Source: Dirofilaria immitis (taxonomy: Eukaryota; Nematoda; Chromadorea; Rhabditida; Onchocercidae). Taken from it: a stretch of 64,000 bases of DNA. The stretch spans positions 638,001 through 702,000 of the forward strand of contig JAKNDB010000067.1 in NCBI GenBank assembly GCA_024305405.1, written 5' to 3'. The notes under the pieces were generated by a model that made no database searches, was not told the origin of the DNA, and saw only the letters and a list, made by a program, of their open reading frames with translations. Below are positions 15,001-27,877 of this stretch, one piece after another; position 1 is the first letter of the stretch, and each line of letters begins with the position of its first letter. The translations under genes and the position numbers were made by a program.

Positions 15001-18000
15001 ATTTAATCATCTTGCTGAGCAGGTTAGTTAAGTTTTCAACTGTATCGAATTTAAAATTTCAGTCGATTTTCTCGGAAGTTCATAATCTTTTTCAAAGTAT
15101 TACTTATTTTTGCTTTAATAATAATAATTTTTTGAATAAAAAGTTTCATGTTTAAGTTTGAATATAAATTGGATCATTAAAATAAATGCTGAATTATTTC
15201 TAGATTACATGTAAAGGTGATAAACTAACGTCTGTTGAGAAGCAAAGTCGGCAAGTGTTGGATGAATTAGATTATCTTAATGAATGGTTCGCTGATGCTC
15301 ATGATCGTTTATTACAGGTATTTTTTGATGACGTATCAGAATATTTCAGCTGATATGATTCGCTATTATGTAGTCATTCGCTGCTTATTTCATTGCTTAT
15401 TTTTTCCAGGCTTTTTTTTCATCAAAAATCTCCGAAAATTCTTTTAAAAAAATTCTTCTATGTAATTTTCTTTTATATTGCTATTGCATATACTTACCAG
15501 TTGCCTATAATATAATAGCTAGATAGTCTATGTTACAGAGTTCAGCACCGGAAGTAGATCCAGATTATGTCAAAAACAACTCAAAAATCAAAAACAAATG
15601 AATGAAGATATTGCGGTAATGAAAGCACGATTGCGAGATGCAGCTGCAAACGCACATAAAATTGTGCGTGCTTTAGGTGGTGAAATCAATGGTCAAGATT
15701 TATTACTTGGAAGTAAAATTGAGGTTAGTTAACGCAATTGTTATTTCTATGAAACAATATTAGTTCGAAATATTTTGATTTTACATACGAAGTACGTGAA
15801 GTATGTGTAAGTAAGTGTATTCATGCAATGCCAAAGTATTATGCGAATTTCATTTCAGACCGGACGAGCTCTTTCGGCTGATGTAGCTCAATTAGGTGAC
15901 GAAAGATTGGCTAAATTGGAACAAGCATTGGCATTATGTCTTGAAATCGACCAATCATTTGGTGAATTGCATTCCTGGTTAGAAAGTATGGAAAACGAGA
16001 TTGAGAACTGTCCACCTGTTATAACAGGACATCAACGAGATCAACTAATGCAACAACAACTTCACAATACTGTGAATTTTTCAGTTTTAATTAAATAGAA
16101 TTTTACACAGTTGAAGTAGCATATATTCATAGATAGTTTTAAAATCATACATTTTATTTTTTAATTATTTTTATTTCAGATGAAAATATGATTTAATACA
16201 TGCTGATTGAATAAATATTTTACAAATTGAGAAGTTGTTAGCTTAAAAAAAAAAAGATTCGATAGTGCATTGAAGATCGAGCAAAGTGAAGCTTTTGTTT
16301 CAGTTATGAAACTTTTGTACGCAATAATATATGCTAAATAAATTGATTTAATTTTTGTTTTAATTTTTCAAAATTTTAATTTTGCTTATCGAAATATTCA
16401 AATAAGGACATTCATTTTGAAGAAACTAGATAATGGAAGCAATAAGACACATTTGGCCTTGAATTTTTCCATATATTTCTTTGAATTTTCTAGAATTTTA
16501 GCTGATTTCTTTTGCTAATGCATCACTGATATAATCCTGACAAGTGATTCTTTTAGAGTCTACAACATTCAGTCATATCACATAGACCGTTGATGGATCG
16601 TTTTCATAAAAATGTGGGCGCTTTGAGCGAATTATGTGGCCCGGAGGATGAAGTACAACTTCAGAAAATAGCAGAAGGCTTGGATGAGCGGTTTTTTGCT
16701 GCTCGAGATGCTGTTAATCAACGAGCTAAAGCACTTGAAACTGCAATTGAACAAAGTAGTCAGTTTACGGATAGATTGGATGTTGTCCTGGCAAATTTAG
16801 ATGGTGCTGCCATGCAGGTACGCTTTTATTATAGTTAAAGAGATATTCCTTTATATATTTATTATTAAATCCGTAATTTAATTCGACAATCGATTATTTT
16901 TCGCAGCATTGCTATAATGATTGCAGATTCGAAATTTGGAAGCAATACCGGCTGATCTAGAACGCATCAAATCACAAATTGTGGATAATCGTTCCCTAAT
17001 GGAACAACTTAAACATAAAGAAAGTGTATTGAGATCAGTGAAGAAAAATGCTCAGGAGATTCTAATGCAAGCGAAACCAAATGATACTGGAGCTGCAGGT
17101 GCGAGCATTGATATTAATATTAATAATTAGTACATTAATATATGCAAAATAGACAATATAAACAAAAACATAGCACGTAATGATAGGCAGAATTGAAATG
17201 AATCTTATAATGGAATATGCGAATCTCGTCTCTTTTTTTTGTAGAAATCAGCATTAAAATCAAAGAACTTGATGCGTTTTGGGATGAATTAATGAAAGGC
17301 ATCACGATAAGGGAAAGTAACTTGAAAGATGCACTCGTCAAAGCAGAAGGATTTTGGTATGAATTGAAGTCTTGTCAGGAAACGATTAAAGAATTGCGAA
17401 TGCGCATTGAAGGAATACAACCTGAGCTTGGAGAGCCAGCAACTATTGAGCAGCAGCGAAATATCTTCCTAGTTTGTTGATTGCTTGTTTTTATCAAAAC
17501 TTAAAATTGAAAGAAAATTTCTTATGTTAAATATCTTTTCAAAGTTCCTGGAATTCCAAACACATCGCAGTTTTTTGAACAAAGCGAATATTGAATGAAT
17601 AATTCAGTCACTATTATAGGCAATTAAAAGTGAAATCGAAGAAACCAAACCTAAATTTATGGATAAGTTGCGTAGCGCTGGGCGTGATCTGTCTGATATG
17701 GTCGCCGAGGAAGAAAAAACTCATGTAGAACAACAAATAAACGAAGTTGAAGGAGGTTGGATTGCGATAACTAGTATGTGCGCGAGGAAGTAAGCTTTAG
17801 ATGTAGCTCTTTTTCTTTTTTTTCGCTTCAACCAAGTCTAGTTAATTATTTAATGGAGCCAGCTAATATAGATAGTGAAATATGACTTAGTATTATGGTG
17901 TTGCACGAGAGCAGTATATAAATAATTTCAGGGAATCAGATTTCCTTGAAGTCATGGAAAAAGCAATGAAATTCCATCATTTATTAGCAGAGTTGATAAA

Positions 18001-21000
18001 ATGGATAGGAGAAGTAGAAATTGAAGTATCCAAGTTAGATTCTGGTGTCGGTGCATCATCTACTGATATTAGAAATGAGGTAAATATATAACTTCAAATT
18101 TTGTGATATTTTACTATTAATTTAAAGAAAATATTTAGTTGGAATTTTTTCTTTTTAATAGATTTCATCTCAACTTTATTTATTATAGCTTGCTGCTTTG
18201 GGTGATTTACGTTCATTACTGGACGAGAAGGCTCTGGAAAAGGAACAGTTGAATCAGTTATGTGCAAGCCTTTGTGTTGATAGTACTGCACACCAATCTA
18301 CAAGTATCAGGACTCCAATCAGTGACTTGAATATTCGATGGAACAAAGTTAGTACAACTGGCTATTTATCTATGTTCCATTATGAACAATGCTAGTTTTC
18401 CGTTACTAAAATGATTTTATGCAAAATAAGGCCATTAATTTGCCTAACAAATCGTTAACTACCAGATTCCTTGTATAATATTTTAGTGAGCATTTAATGG
18501 CCTGTTTTTGTTATTATTCTAATTGTTCGTTACATTATTATATATTATAGAATAATTTCGTCATATTTCGTTAATATAAGTTCTGTTCTACTAAACTTCT
18601 CGGAATCTAAGCATATAAGTATTGCATGAAGTTGGCAATAAATACATTATGTAAATAATTTTGCTGTGTAGAATTTATCGTAGAAGCTTAAGATTGATGA
18701 TATTAAAAATACAATCGCTTTTTGCTACAATTTAAATTTTTTTATGGAAATTCAAACCAGTTTTTTAAATTGAGTTTCTAGAATGGTGTTAAAATGAATG
18801 ACTTTTTGAGTAGTTTACTCTTCAAATTTCCCGCATAAATATCACCTCGACTGGGGATTTAATCTTCAGTAATGCTATATAATTTCACATTGATCATAAA
18901 AATTTCCAAGTGAAAGCAATAAAGTAAATAATAAAGCTATAGTCTGCTAATTTAGAAGTTTCTACTGCTCTGTTGTTTCATTAGGAAAATCTGATTTAGT
19001 GTTTGAAAATGGTGGAAGAGGCGAAATTGACAATCTTATATGTTAAAATAATATTATTCATGCATGTTCATGCATAAGGCTGCATAATTGAAAGAGTTTA
19101 GATTAAATGCATTTCTCTTCTGATAAATAACAAATTAATTACACTTATTTATAATTCTAATATTTGCTATCATTAAGCATAAGCTTATTTAGTTATACGC
19201 ATTGTTAAATGAACGTCAACAAAAAATGGAAAAAGCATTGTTGGAAATGGGACAATTCTCGCAGGCATATGAACAGTTAATGATTTGGATTGAGAAAACA
19301 CAGCATGTTTTAAATGAAGTTTGTTTTATTTTTTTTGCCTTTGATTTTCTCTTCATAAAAGATTTGAAAATTACATAATTTTACGAGATCAGGTGGGCAT
19401 GACAAAGCCAGGATTAAAAAGAGCTTGAGTATTTCTGGAGAATTATTTTTATTGAAGTACAAATGTCATCACTTGTCAATTTTTTTCTTTTTATCTAGCA
19501 CTTTTAAAATTCAAAGTTTGCATTTTGCAATTCTCATCGTAAACCAATTTCAGATCAATTCTCGGCCGACCAGTATTAAGGAAGCGGAAATAGAAGTTTG
19601 CAAACATAGAGTAATACAAAATGAAATTTTGGTACATGAAGCTAGCATTGATACATTGAACAGTGCTGCTAAACGTATCATTGCTGCTGATCCAAATGCT
19701 GCAAATTCAACACAACCAATGATCGATAAATTGAACTCAAACTGGCATATATTGGTCGATAAATTGGAGGATGTTTGGGTGCAGGTGATTTCATGCTATT
19801 TTAATATAATTCTTGGGATTTTGGATTGATGGATTTTGTAAAAAAAAAAATTCATTTGAAATGTCAAATCATTTTTAAGTCTGTAATTTGATAGTTTAAT
19901 ATTATATTAAACATTGTAGTTGTTTATATTCAATAAGTTGATATTATTCGGCGATAAGTTCATTCAAATTAAATTATATTTAAGTCACGCTGAGTTTTGC
20001 TATTCATGGACATTCAAATCTCATTCAGTTTTCCATTTTTTTTCTCGCACTTTCGTTTTTTTCTTTTTAAAATCAAACTATTTCAGTAGCTCTATTTTTA
20101 AATTTCGGAATTTGATATTGTTTAGATGAGACATAGAATTATAGTTAGACGATGCTCGAAAAGCTGCTGAAAATCTAGGCAGTGAAGTGGATCGTTGGAC
20201 CATGTGGCTTCAGGATAAAGATGCGGATTTGTCTCATGCAAAACCAACAGGTGGTTTGCCTGAAACTGCGCAGGCACAACTTGATGATTTCTTCGTTTTA
20301 AAGGTTTTTTGTTTTCTATATCGTCTCTGTTCCATTACTTTTTTCATCTATTTTTAGAGATTTGCTTTTCCATCAAAATTTCAAAAACTATAGGCTGAAA
20401 TTGAGCAAAATCGATCTGCATTGGAAGCGCATTTGGAAATAGCAACAAAGTATCTCTCTGATAGTGATCAGGACTCATGGATTGCCCAGCGGGGAATGCA
20501 GTTGACAAAAAGTGGATCCAAGTAAATAATCAGAAAATTCGTTTGAGCAGATTTTGATTTTCAATAGATTCCTTTTTGGAATATTTCTTTATCTTAAAGT
20601 TGATTGATAGTAAGTGATTGATTATTAAACTAGAATATTACACACTTAATATTTCTCCATTTTATGATAAATTCATCTGCAGGTACAAGACAAGATTGCT
20701 GAGAGAGAGCAGAAGTTGAGAATTGCGTTGACAGAAGCCGAACAACTACGCTCTTCTATGACTGCAATGAACGAATGGTTAAATTCAGCAGAAAACTATT
20801 TAGGTTGTTTGGAACATGTAGCAAGGATTCCTGAGACTATAGAAAAACAAATGAATAAACATATCAAATTCCAAGCTGAGGTAAACTTTTGGATGATAAT
20901 AAAATCATACAGGTTATGGCATTTAAATTTCCAATGAATTTTAAAAGAATTTTCCTTATCAACTACCTCATGTGGACCAGGAACATAACGGACAGGTCAT

Positions 21001-24000
21001 TATAAATGGTAATATTGCAGAAAACATATTCAGTGAAAAGAGAAATTAGTCTATATATTCATTGTCTTTGCTTAAAATTTTAATGCCTTTCAGGTTTCAC
21101 ACTATCGAGAATTAATGAGTGATTTGAATAGTAAAGGCACCAAAGTGCAGTATTATTGTGAAAAAAAGATGCGATACCAATCAAGAATTTCCTTGTTTCG
21201 GCTAAACATCGTTTCGATAAAGTTGCTTCGAGATGTACCGATCGAATGAAACAATTAGATCTTGCAATACAGGAAGCTCGGCTTTACTTTGAAGCGCATG
21301 TGCAATTAGTTAATTGGATATCTTCAAGTCTTAAATGGGTCACTAATGAATATGCAGAGGTATTTATTATGTCTATATTTCGATCAGATAAACGAATTTA
21401 GAAGAAAATCATTATTATATATGTATATAAAGTTATTTGTAAAAATTAATGAAAAGAAGAATGGTCATTTCTAGAATAACGGGCGATGCTCAGAATCATT
21501 AAGATGCGTGCCATCACTCTTGGATATTCAATTTGTGGATATCTCTAAATAAAAATTATTTTAGGTGGACGAATTTTTAGCAAATTATTGGTTATATCTT
21601 GTAACATCATTCTCGGCTCATTAAAAATTGAACTAAATGAAGAGAATGAGTAGAGAGGAAGAGGTACAACTTTGTCGAAATAGAAATAAGATAGAATATG
21701 TGAGAAGATACTTCCGTTATATTTTAGATTAGTACACAAGAGATATTTCGTTTGAAAATTTTGGACTTCCAATTTTTAGATATCATTTCTCCGATCTCCA
21801 GCCTTTTAGTATAATTAATTAAATTCAAGAATTTGGTCATATTTTCCTGTTAGGAATTAATTAAACCATGAAAACAGAATAAAAGATTGCGTCTTGGAAA
21901 TTCAAAATATTCACAACTATATATGTATTCAAATATCATTATCATTTTTGCAGAAGAAATGTGCTTATATTTTTAATAACATTGTCTTTAAAAAAGTGAT
22001 GACTTCCAGATGCTTAATATCATTCGTGATAAAAGGAAGCAAACAAAAATTTCCTTGCTAAATAGAGAAAATAGAACGACAATAAGTTATTTTGTTCTCT
22101 AGATTTGATTGCATTTTTTTATTTTCGATTGTAAATCGAATATTCATCAGACAAGTATAGGGTAAAAAGTAGAGCCCTCATCTGTCGTTTGAATTTTAAA
22201 ATAATAGATATTTCATTTCCCATGAAGTAGTAATCGGCATCACTAATCAATAAAAATAAGTCTGATTAGACTTGATTTATGTAAAATATTTTTCTTATTA
22301 TCGACAAGAGTTTTTTTTCCTTGAAGAATTTCAGTAATAATTGATGCATATTTTCAGACGACATCCGGTGATCGATTGAGAATTGATTTGGAAAAGCATA
22401 AGAAGTTCCAGCATGAACTAATGGAACAGCAAGTAATATACGAAGCAACGTATAAACGAGGTAAAACACTTTCGGAACATGCGCCACGTGAAGAGCAGAA
22501 AGAAATCGATCTGATGAATGAAATGTTGAAGGAAAGATGGACTCAGCTAGTTAACGCTGCGCTGCAAAAGTAATTTTTATTGTTGAATTAATTAAATGAT
22601 TAATTAGGAGTAATTTTAAGAATAATGAACTGAATTTTATCTTGATTACTTATTATTTTACTATTCTTATTGCAATTCAGTCATTTTAATGGATGAATTA
22701 GGAACAAAAGTTTTATAGCTGAAACTGTGGAAAGTTTATTTGTGAACTTACGTCAAACAATAAATGACTATAGTGAAGAACCGATTCTCGTTAATAATTT
22801 TGAAAAATTAATTGAAATTCTTAGTCTCACACCTGTCATATTATTGCAGACAACGATCAATCGAAGATGCATTATTAGCATGTGGACAGTTTGATGAGGC
22901 TTTGTTCTCACTTCGAGAATGGCTCGAAAAGTCTTTGCCTAATTTGCAGAACATGGAAACCATTTCAGTATATGGTGATCTGGAGACAGTAGAGAAGTTA
23001 CGTGATGAGCATAATGAATTAAAGGAGCAAATAGATGCCCATCGGGATACATTAAATTCAATGAAGGAGCGTGCACAACAGGTTTTGTTTAGATATATTA
23101 TTCGATTTTATTTCATAAGGCATATTTTGTTTTTCTTTTCCACTTACAATTTGATGAATTATGCAAATATTTCAGATATTAGAAAAAGAAACAGATAATT
23201 CGTTGGATGGCCTGAGAGAAAAGGTAAGAAAAGTGAATGCAGACTGGCTTCTTCTAGAAGAACTGGCAAAAAAAGAGATGAGCAACTGAAAGTTTCGTAT
23301 GATGTTGCTAAAAATTTCAACGATGAAATTCATGAATTTTTGGATTTTCTGCCAAGGATTGAAGCAAGGTTAAGAACAAAAGTATGTTTTTATGTTTTAA
23401 TTAAATTAAGCTGTGATATCTTGAAGATTATTGAAAGGTACTTTATGATGAGCATGACCATCCTGATTTCATTTCCTTTTTAGACTGTAGACTATATGCT
23501 ACTGATTCCGATGTATGTGGGACATATGTAAGACATTTAAAAAAACAAAACAGTTAAATTCAAAGAAAGTAACTACATATTCTAATTATAATACAATCCT
23601 GTAAAGTATTATTCATGCGGTACTTAAAAGATGCAATAAATCACAGTAGTGAAGTAAATGTATCATAGAAGATATCATAAACATGATAAATGATCTCTTA
23701 CTTTTAGAGTCAAACGACTGAAGGTGAAAGTGAGATTCTGGAACAAATGGACGAAATAGCACAGTTACACAAAGAAATGGATGATAAGGAACCATTAATG
23801 CAATCTATCAAGAAAACCGGGAAGATATACAGTCCAAATGTCATCCATCTGCAGTACAGCCAATGAAGTATTGGTTGAAGGTGTTGCAAAATCGATGGGA
23901 TGAAGTAACGAATGCGATTGATAGCAAGAGAGATGATTTGGAGATGGTTAGTGTTAAAGTTGTCACATAACACTTTTTTCCAAAATTTCTTTAATTATTT

Positions 24001-27000
24001 TAATGCTTTTAAAAGTATAAATTTAATAGTTCTTAGTTATTGAAATTGAAGAATTTTCTTAAAGTTCCGATTCTTAAAAATTTTGAATTTAGTAGGAAAT
24101 AGTTTTCTTCGAGAGAGTTCCTCATCTTATTTTTGTTTTTTCTAATGTTTCTTAATTTTAGCAACTCAATGGACTTCGTGCTAGAGAGAAAATGACTGCT
24201 GATTTGTTGAAGTATATCGAAGAAAAAGTACTGAATTGAAAGCCTTAAATAAGACGCCATTACCGCAGGAATTAAATGTTCTTAACAGGTCTGTTCTCTG
24301 TTATTTAAAGCTTAATATTAATGAATTTAGAAGAAAATGATCTTACTATGCAAAAAAAGGAATGATGAATCTACCTTCATAGAATTTATAAGATAATTTT
24401 AGACTTATTGACGATCACGAAAAATTCGAGGAAACTTTACGTGAAAAACAAGCATTGGTCGATGAAGCAACAAAGAGTCGACGAAAGTTCGATGTAGAAG
24501 AGAAAGTGAAAAAGAAGAGTGGCAAAGCATTTCAAACGTATCGATTCAAGTTATAGTGATTATGTTATTGCTATGACTAATTCGTACATTAATGTTATCC
24601 GTCAGGTATGAAAATCGTGTTCGACATCCTAAATCCGATCAATTATCCAGTAAATGGAAAAAGCTATGGATCGAATCAATGGATTATGGCCGCCAGTTAC
24701 GCGAAATGAAAGACTATTCAGAGGAGGTCAAATTTTTGGCTTTTATTTGCAATTTTCATTTTTACTTCATATCCTTTTTAATAATTATGCTTCCTTATCC
24801 TTACCAAAGTTTCCGTTATGATTATGGTATCGATGTTCGTCTATCACTATAATCATTGGATTTAAATTTTGATTTCTCATTGCAGGATTTCTGATCCAAA
24901 TCAAAAAGGGTAATGATTTAAGATAAAAAAGAACTAAGCTTTAGGAGACTGAATTATGATTAATGTAGTTTACCAAGCGTTTTAGGAGTCCTGATGAATG
25001 GTTCTAAGCCTGAAGTTGATTGTTAGAATTGTTGAGATCATTTATTTTGGTGATCTTCCTTTGTTTTATTGCAGTTGATCATTTTTTAATACCATTATAT
25101 GAAAATCTCGGGAAGCAAAATAAAGTGTTCTTCCATTAAGTTTTACCAGATCTTACTTTTACATTACCGTAATATTCAATAAAATTTTGGAAATTTAAGG
25201 TAAAAAGATTGGAATCATTTTCGTTCGAGGAGTGGCGTGAAAGATATTTGGAATGGACTGATTCTGGAAAAGCTCGAATTTCCGATCTGTTTAGAAGAAT
25301 TGATAAAAGTGGAACTGGGAGAGTGCCTCGATCTGCTTTCATTGATGGTATAATAACATCCAGTGAGTTTCTTAAAATATTTATTTCATATTTGTAGCCT
25401 TTGCTAAGATTTACAAAAATGATGGGAATTTTAATTTTATTTTAGAATTCCCTACTACTCGGCTAGAAATGGAGAAAGTTGCAGACGAATTCGACAAAGG
25501 CGACGGAATGATTGATTCAAAAGAATTCATGGCGAAACTTCGCTCCGAATTTTCAAAGGTAGGTTTTTATGATATTTACCAAAGAGATAGTTCTTTTGAT
25601 CTCAATAAGTTTAATTTTAATGATTCGCTATTTCTTTAATTTCTTATTCAATTTAGAAATTACCAATGAAGCAAAAAACGGACAGTGAAAAGATCACAGA
25701 AGAAGTTGTTAGGCAAACGGAGAGATGTAATTGCATTAATCGATATAAGATTCAGAAAGTGGGCGACGGACATTATCGCGTAACTTCTTTACCTAGTTTT
25801 CTTACTACTGGTTGTTTATTTTAGATTGAATATTCCGTGATGTTAATTACTAATTTTATTTTTGATAAGATATGAATATTCCGTGATGTTAATTACTAAT
25901 TTTATTTTTGATAAGATACCCCTAAAAATGTTCTGAGGTTTTTGGAAATAAGGATGATATTTATCGTTTTTTGCAGTGCATTTTATAATGACATATCACT
26001 GTTCCTCTACATGATCCATGAAGTTTGTCCACATAAATATATCATATCAATTAAATTATTTTACAAAATGTTGCCGAGTAAAATTATAGAGAACCCAAAA
26101 GAGTAAAATGGATTTAATTAATATTTAATTATATTAATCATTTTTCTAGACTGGATTTGAATAGATGTCTAGAATAATAGCGATTACTGCAAAACTTCTG
26201 TTTTCTTATTTAAAACTAATGGAATCTATGTGTAGCGGAAATGTCCTGGAATGTTTTAAAAATTGCATGAACTATTTTATAAAGCATTTTAATAAATGCT
26301 GCAAATAAGTACTTTAATGATATTTCGAAATGATTAACTTATGAAAATTGATTCGTGTATATACTATAATGATTTGCTTGAAAACTTTTGAGCACAGACT
26401 GTTCTGCATACTTCGCAATTGCAATAGCCATTTTGATAAATTCAATGATTAATTTAAAGATGTATACACCTCTTTTGCTTTTCATTCTTTCTTCTACATT
26501 CATGCTGAAAAGCATTGTTGATACTATATTTTATGCCAGACTATCAAATTTTCAGTTTGGCGAAACGCAAATTAAGCGTATGGTCCGTATTCTTCGATCA
26601 ACAGTTATGGTTCGCGTAGGTGGTGGATGGGTTGCTTTGGAAGAATTTCTGCATAAACATGATCCTTGTCGCGGTAAGTTACCAATGTACCAGAAATCTT
26701 TTCTCACATGTGGAATACGCTCTTTATATATTGCAAGCTTTCTTGTTCTTAGAACTGCTAATTTTTGCCTTACAGCTAAAGGACGAACAAATCTCGATCT
26801 GCAGCGCAATTTTTATGACGATGTTCGACCTAAAGATGCATACGATACAATGGAAACATTTGTCAAATCGGCCAGGTCAACACCGAGCCGTGATTCTCCA
26901 ATTCGTAGTTTTCAAGAATCACTTTTGCAATCTCGTTTCCAGGCAACTCCCGGTCCGATTACAAAAGTAATTAATGATATCTGTTCCTGTTTATATAATA

Positions 27001-27877
27001 TTTCGTTCTTCACTAATTCATATTTTAGAACACAGTAATTGTAAAAAAAACTAAGTTTACATAGCATATGCTTGCTGGTGCCTTTATACAATATAAACAG
27101 AATCGTATTTGAATACCAGAAAGAAACTTTAATTATCAACTTTTTTTGTTTGGTGTTAAATTTAAAACTGCGTTAATTCTAAACATGATTAGAATATTAG
27201 TAAGTAAAAAAATGTGAGAAAAAATAAAAATTCTGTTCTCGACTTCAATTAAATTTCATTTGCCAAAAATGTATTTCAGTAATATGTAATTGGTTTCAGA
27301 TTAGAGAAAAGACAGAGCGCAGTATGCCGATGTATGTAACTGGACGTTCTTCAACTGTCTGTCGTAATTTACCGTTTGATGTATCAAAATCAAATAGAAA
27401 ACTCAGTGAAATGAATGGACAAGGTTACTTTTTAATCATTTTTCCTAAATACTTTAGTATTAGTTTATATCTGGCGATAAATCTTGATATATAATTATTT
27501 GTCATAATCACCTTACTGAGGTATTTATTTCTTTTATTTACCTAGCCCTATTTATTACTTTGTATAGTGTGTACTTATATCTCTTGTTAGTTGTTATTTC
27601 TTAGCTTTTGTTACTTTAGAATAAATTATATTGAAATCTTTATCATTTACTGTGATCATAAATTCTAGATTCAAAAATTAGGAGGCCAAGCGCTTCAAGC
27701 AGTGTATCACGTTCAGGATCTCGTGGTGATATGTTGGATTTGTCACGGCCGGTAAGCCGAAGCTCAGATGTTTCATTAGACGGCGATCGACCGACACGAA
27801 TACCTTCACTGCGTGGACGAAAGGGCGTCAATTATCGATCATCACCTGCACGAGCCAGTCCTCAACCACGTGTATAA
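1..27877 (+). CDS. vab-10: Spectraplakin (VAB-10 / MACF / shot family), 5'-truncated, about 60 exons
   Basis: Giant cytolinker joining actin, microtubules and hemidesmosome-type attachments. The window enters inside the rod, so the actin-binding and plakin domains lie upstream and are not seen. In order the exons give a long series of spectrin-like three-helix repeats (108-24726), an EF-hand pair (25200-25779), a GAS2 domain (25700-26850) and a basic Ser-rich tail ending in TAA at 27875-27877. Identity rests on the C-terminal block: [15 protein letters not shown], then [15 protein letters not shown] and DPCRAKGRTN, the hallmark GAS2 string of spectraplakins. Exons are mostly 100-280 bp with GT-AG introns. 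At least twelve exons need one base restored to stay open, mostly in A runs; I take these as assembly errors because the frame resumes at conserved spectrin sequence each time. Very confident of the family; the worm symbol follows from the domain order. Confidence 0.93.
108..13003 (+). other. vab-10: Spectraplakin rod, first half (spectrin-repeat exons)
   Basis: Exons placed by frame and GT/AG sites (ends good to a few bases): 108-254, 466-652, 855-1005, 1183-1359, 1588-1787, 3113-3281, 3676-3852, 3944-4122, 4267-4520, 4737-4890, 5194-5344, 5666-5872, 6190-6460, 6557-6666, 6740-6855, 6931-7049, 7271-7530, 7885-8101, 8469-8697, 9000-9211, 9367-9498, 9736-9982, 10334-10429, 10688-10873, 11316-11531, about 11650-11745, 11781-12037, 12420-12521, 12811-13003. 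The products are heptad-rich helical segments with spaced Trp residues such as [19 protein letters not shown] and [13 protein letters not shown], as in spectrin repeats. Several exons (for example 8469-8697 and 6931-7049) contain no ATG and so are easily missed. The exons near 9367 and 11650 have an unclear frame at their 3' ends. Confidence 0.82.
1928..2032. repeat. Imperfect tandem duplication in a spectraplakin intron
   Basis: Two diverged copies of about 50 bp, each with TTTTCAATAA early, AAACTTATCAGTAGATAA in the middle and GAAGAA/AAAGAA at the end. Confidence 0.65.
13237..24726 (+). other. vab-10: Spectraplakin rod, second half (spectrin-repeat exons)
   Basis: Exons placed: 13237-13422, 13801-13944, 14128-14403, 14837-15022, 15204-15317, 15539-15723, 15859-16071, 16557-16817, 16927-17098, 17245-17471, 17620-17789, 17932-18079, 18189-18347, 19193-19318, 19554-19784, 20145-20303, 20394-20521, 20683-20880, 21094-21360, 22358-22569, 22851-23080, 23176-23381, 23708-23946, 24163-24288, 24402-24537, 24606-24726. 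This part keeps the most recognisable spectraplakin features: [14 protein letters not shown] in exon 21094, [11 protein letters not shown] in exon 22851, [17 protein letters not shown] in exon 23708, and the last repeat [15 protein letters not shown] just before the EF-hands, which matches the MACF1 rod end in position and character. The exon ending at 14403 appears to use a GC donor. Confidence 0.85.
25200..25779 (+). other. vab-10: EF-hand pair exons of the spectraplakin
   Basis: Three exons (25200-25362, 25446-25558, 25657-25779). The first starts with [14 protein letters not shown], the conserved lead-in before the EF pair in MACF/dystonin. EF-hand 1 reads [12 protein letters not shown]; the twelfth position, normally Glu, is Ala. 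EF-hand 2 reads [12 protein letters not shown], one residue shorter than the usual twelve-residue loop. The linker [19 protein letters not shown] leads into the GAS2 domain across the junction at 25779/26556. The pair in spectraplakins binds calcium and modulates the neighbouring GAS2 domain; both loops here depart from consensus, so calcium binding may be weak (inference). Confidence 0.88.
25828..25919. repeat. Exact 46-bp tandem duplication in a spectraplakin intron
   Basis: The unit starting GAATATTCCGTGATGTTAAT at 25828 is repeated from 25874 with no visible mismatch, inside the intron between the EF-hand and GAS2 exons. Recent slippage or an assembly duplication. Confidence 0.9.
26556..26966 (+). 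other. vab-10: GAS2 (GAR) microtubule-binding exons
   Basis: Exon 26556-26673 encodes [19 protein letters not shown] followed by [20 protein letters not shown]; exon 26776-26966 continues with [19 protein letters not shown]. This is the zinc-coordinating GAS2-related domain of spectraplakins and GAS2 proteins, which binds and stabilises microtubules. The Cys residues of CNC in the previous exon and the Cys of DPCR match known ligand positions of the fold. The junction splits a codon (G|CT) cleanly, supporting both splice sites. The reading frame also stays open into the upstream intron from 26388; that extension is not coding. Confidence 0.95.
27300..27877 (+). other. vab-10: C-terminal basic Ser/Arg tail exons of the spectraplakin, with stop
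   Basis: Exons 27300-27423 and 27669-27877, joined through a split Asp codon (G|AT). The last exon reads [20 protein letters not shown] and later [20 protein letters not shown] and RASPQPRV before TAA. Low-complexity tails rich in Ser, Arg and Gly with SxIP-like motifs (here RIPSL) follow the GAS2 domain in MACF/dystonin and recruit EB1 to microtubule plus ends. I see RIPSL but no textbook SxIP, so EB1 binding is only a possibility. An AATAAA overlaps the position just after the stop (27878-27883), too close to serve as the usual poly(A) signal. Confidence 0.88.

Noticed and set aside
26388..26555. N-terminal extension of the GAS2 exon frame
   Set aside because: It is intron read-through; the acceptor at 26555 and the codon-perfect join to 25779 define the exon.
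1..27877. Spectraplakin as a pseudogene because many exons contain stops in the conserved frame
   Set aside because: The breaks are all one-base losses, mostly in A/T runs, the same defect occurs in rps-22, and splice sites and protein sequence are otherwise well preserved.
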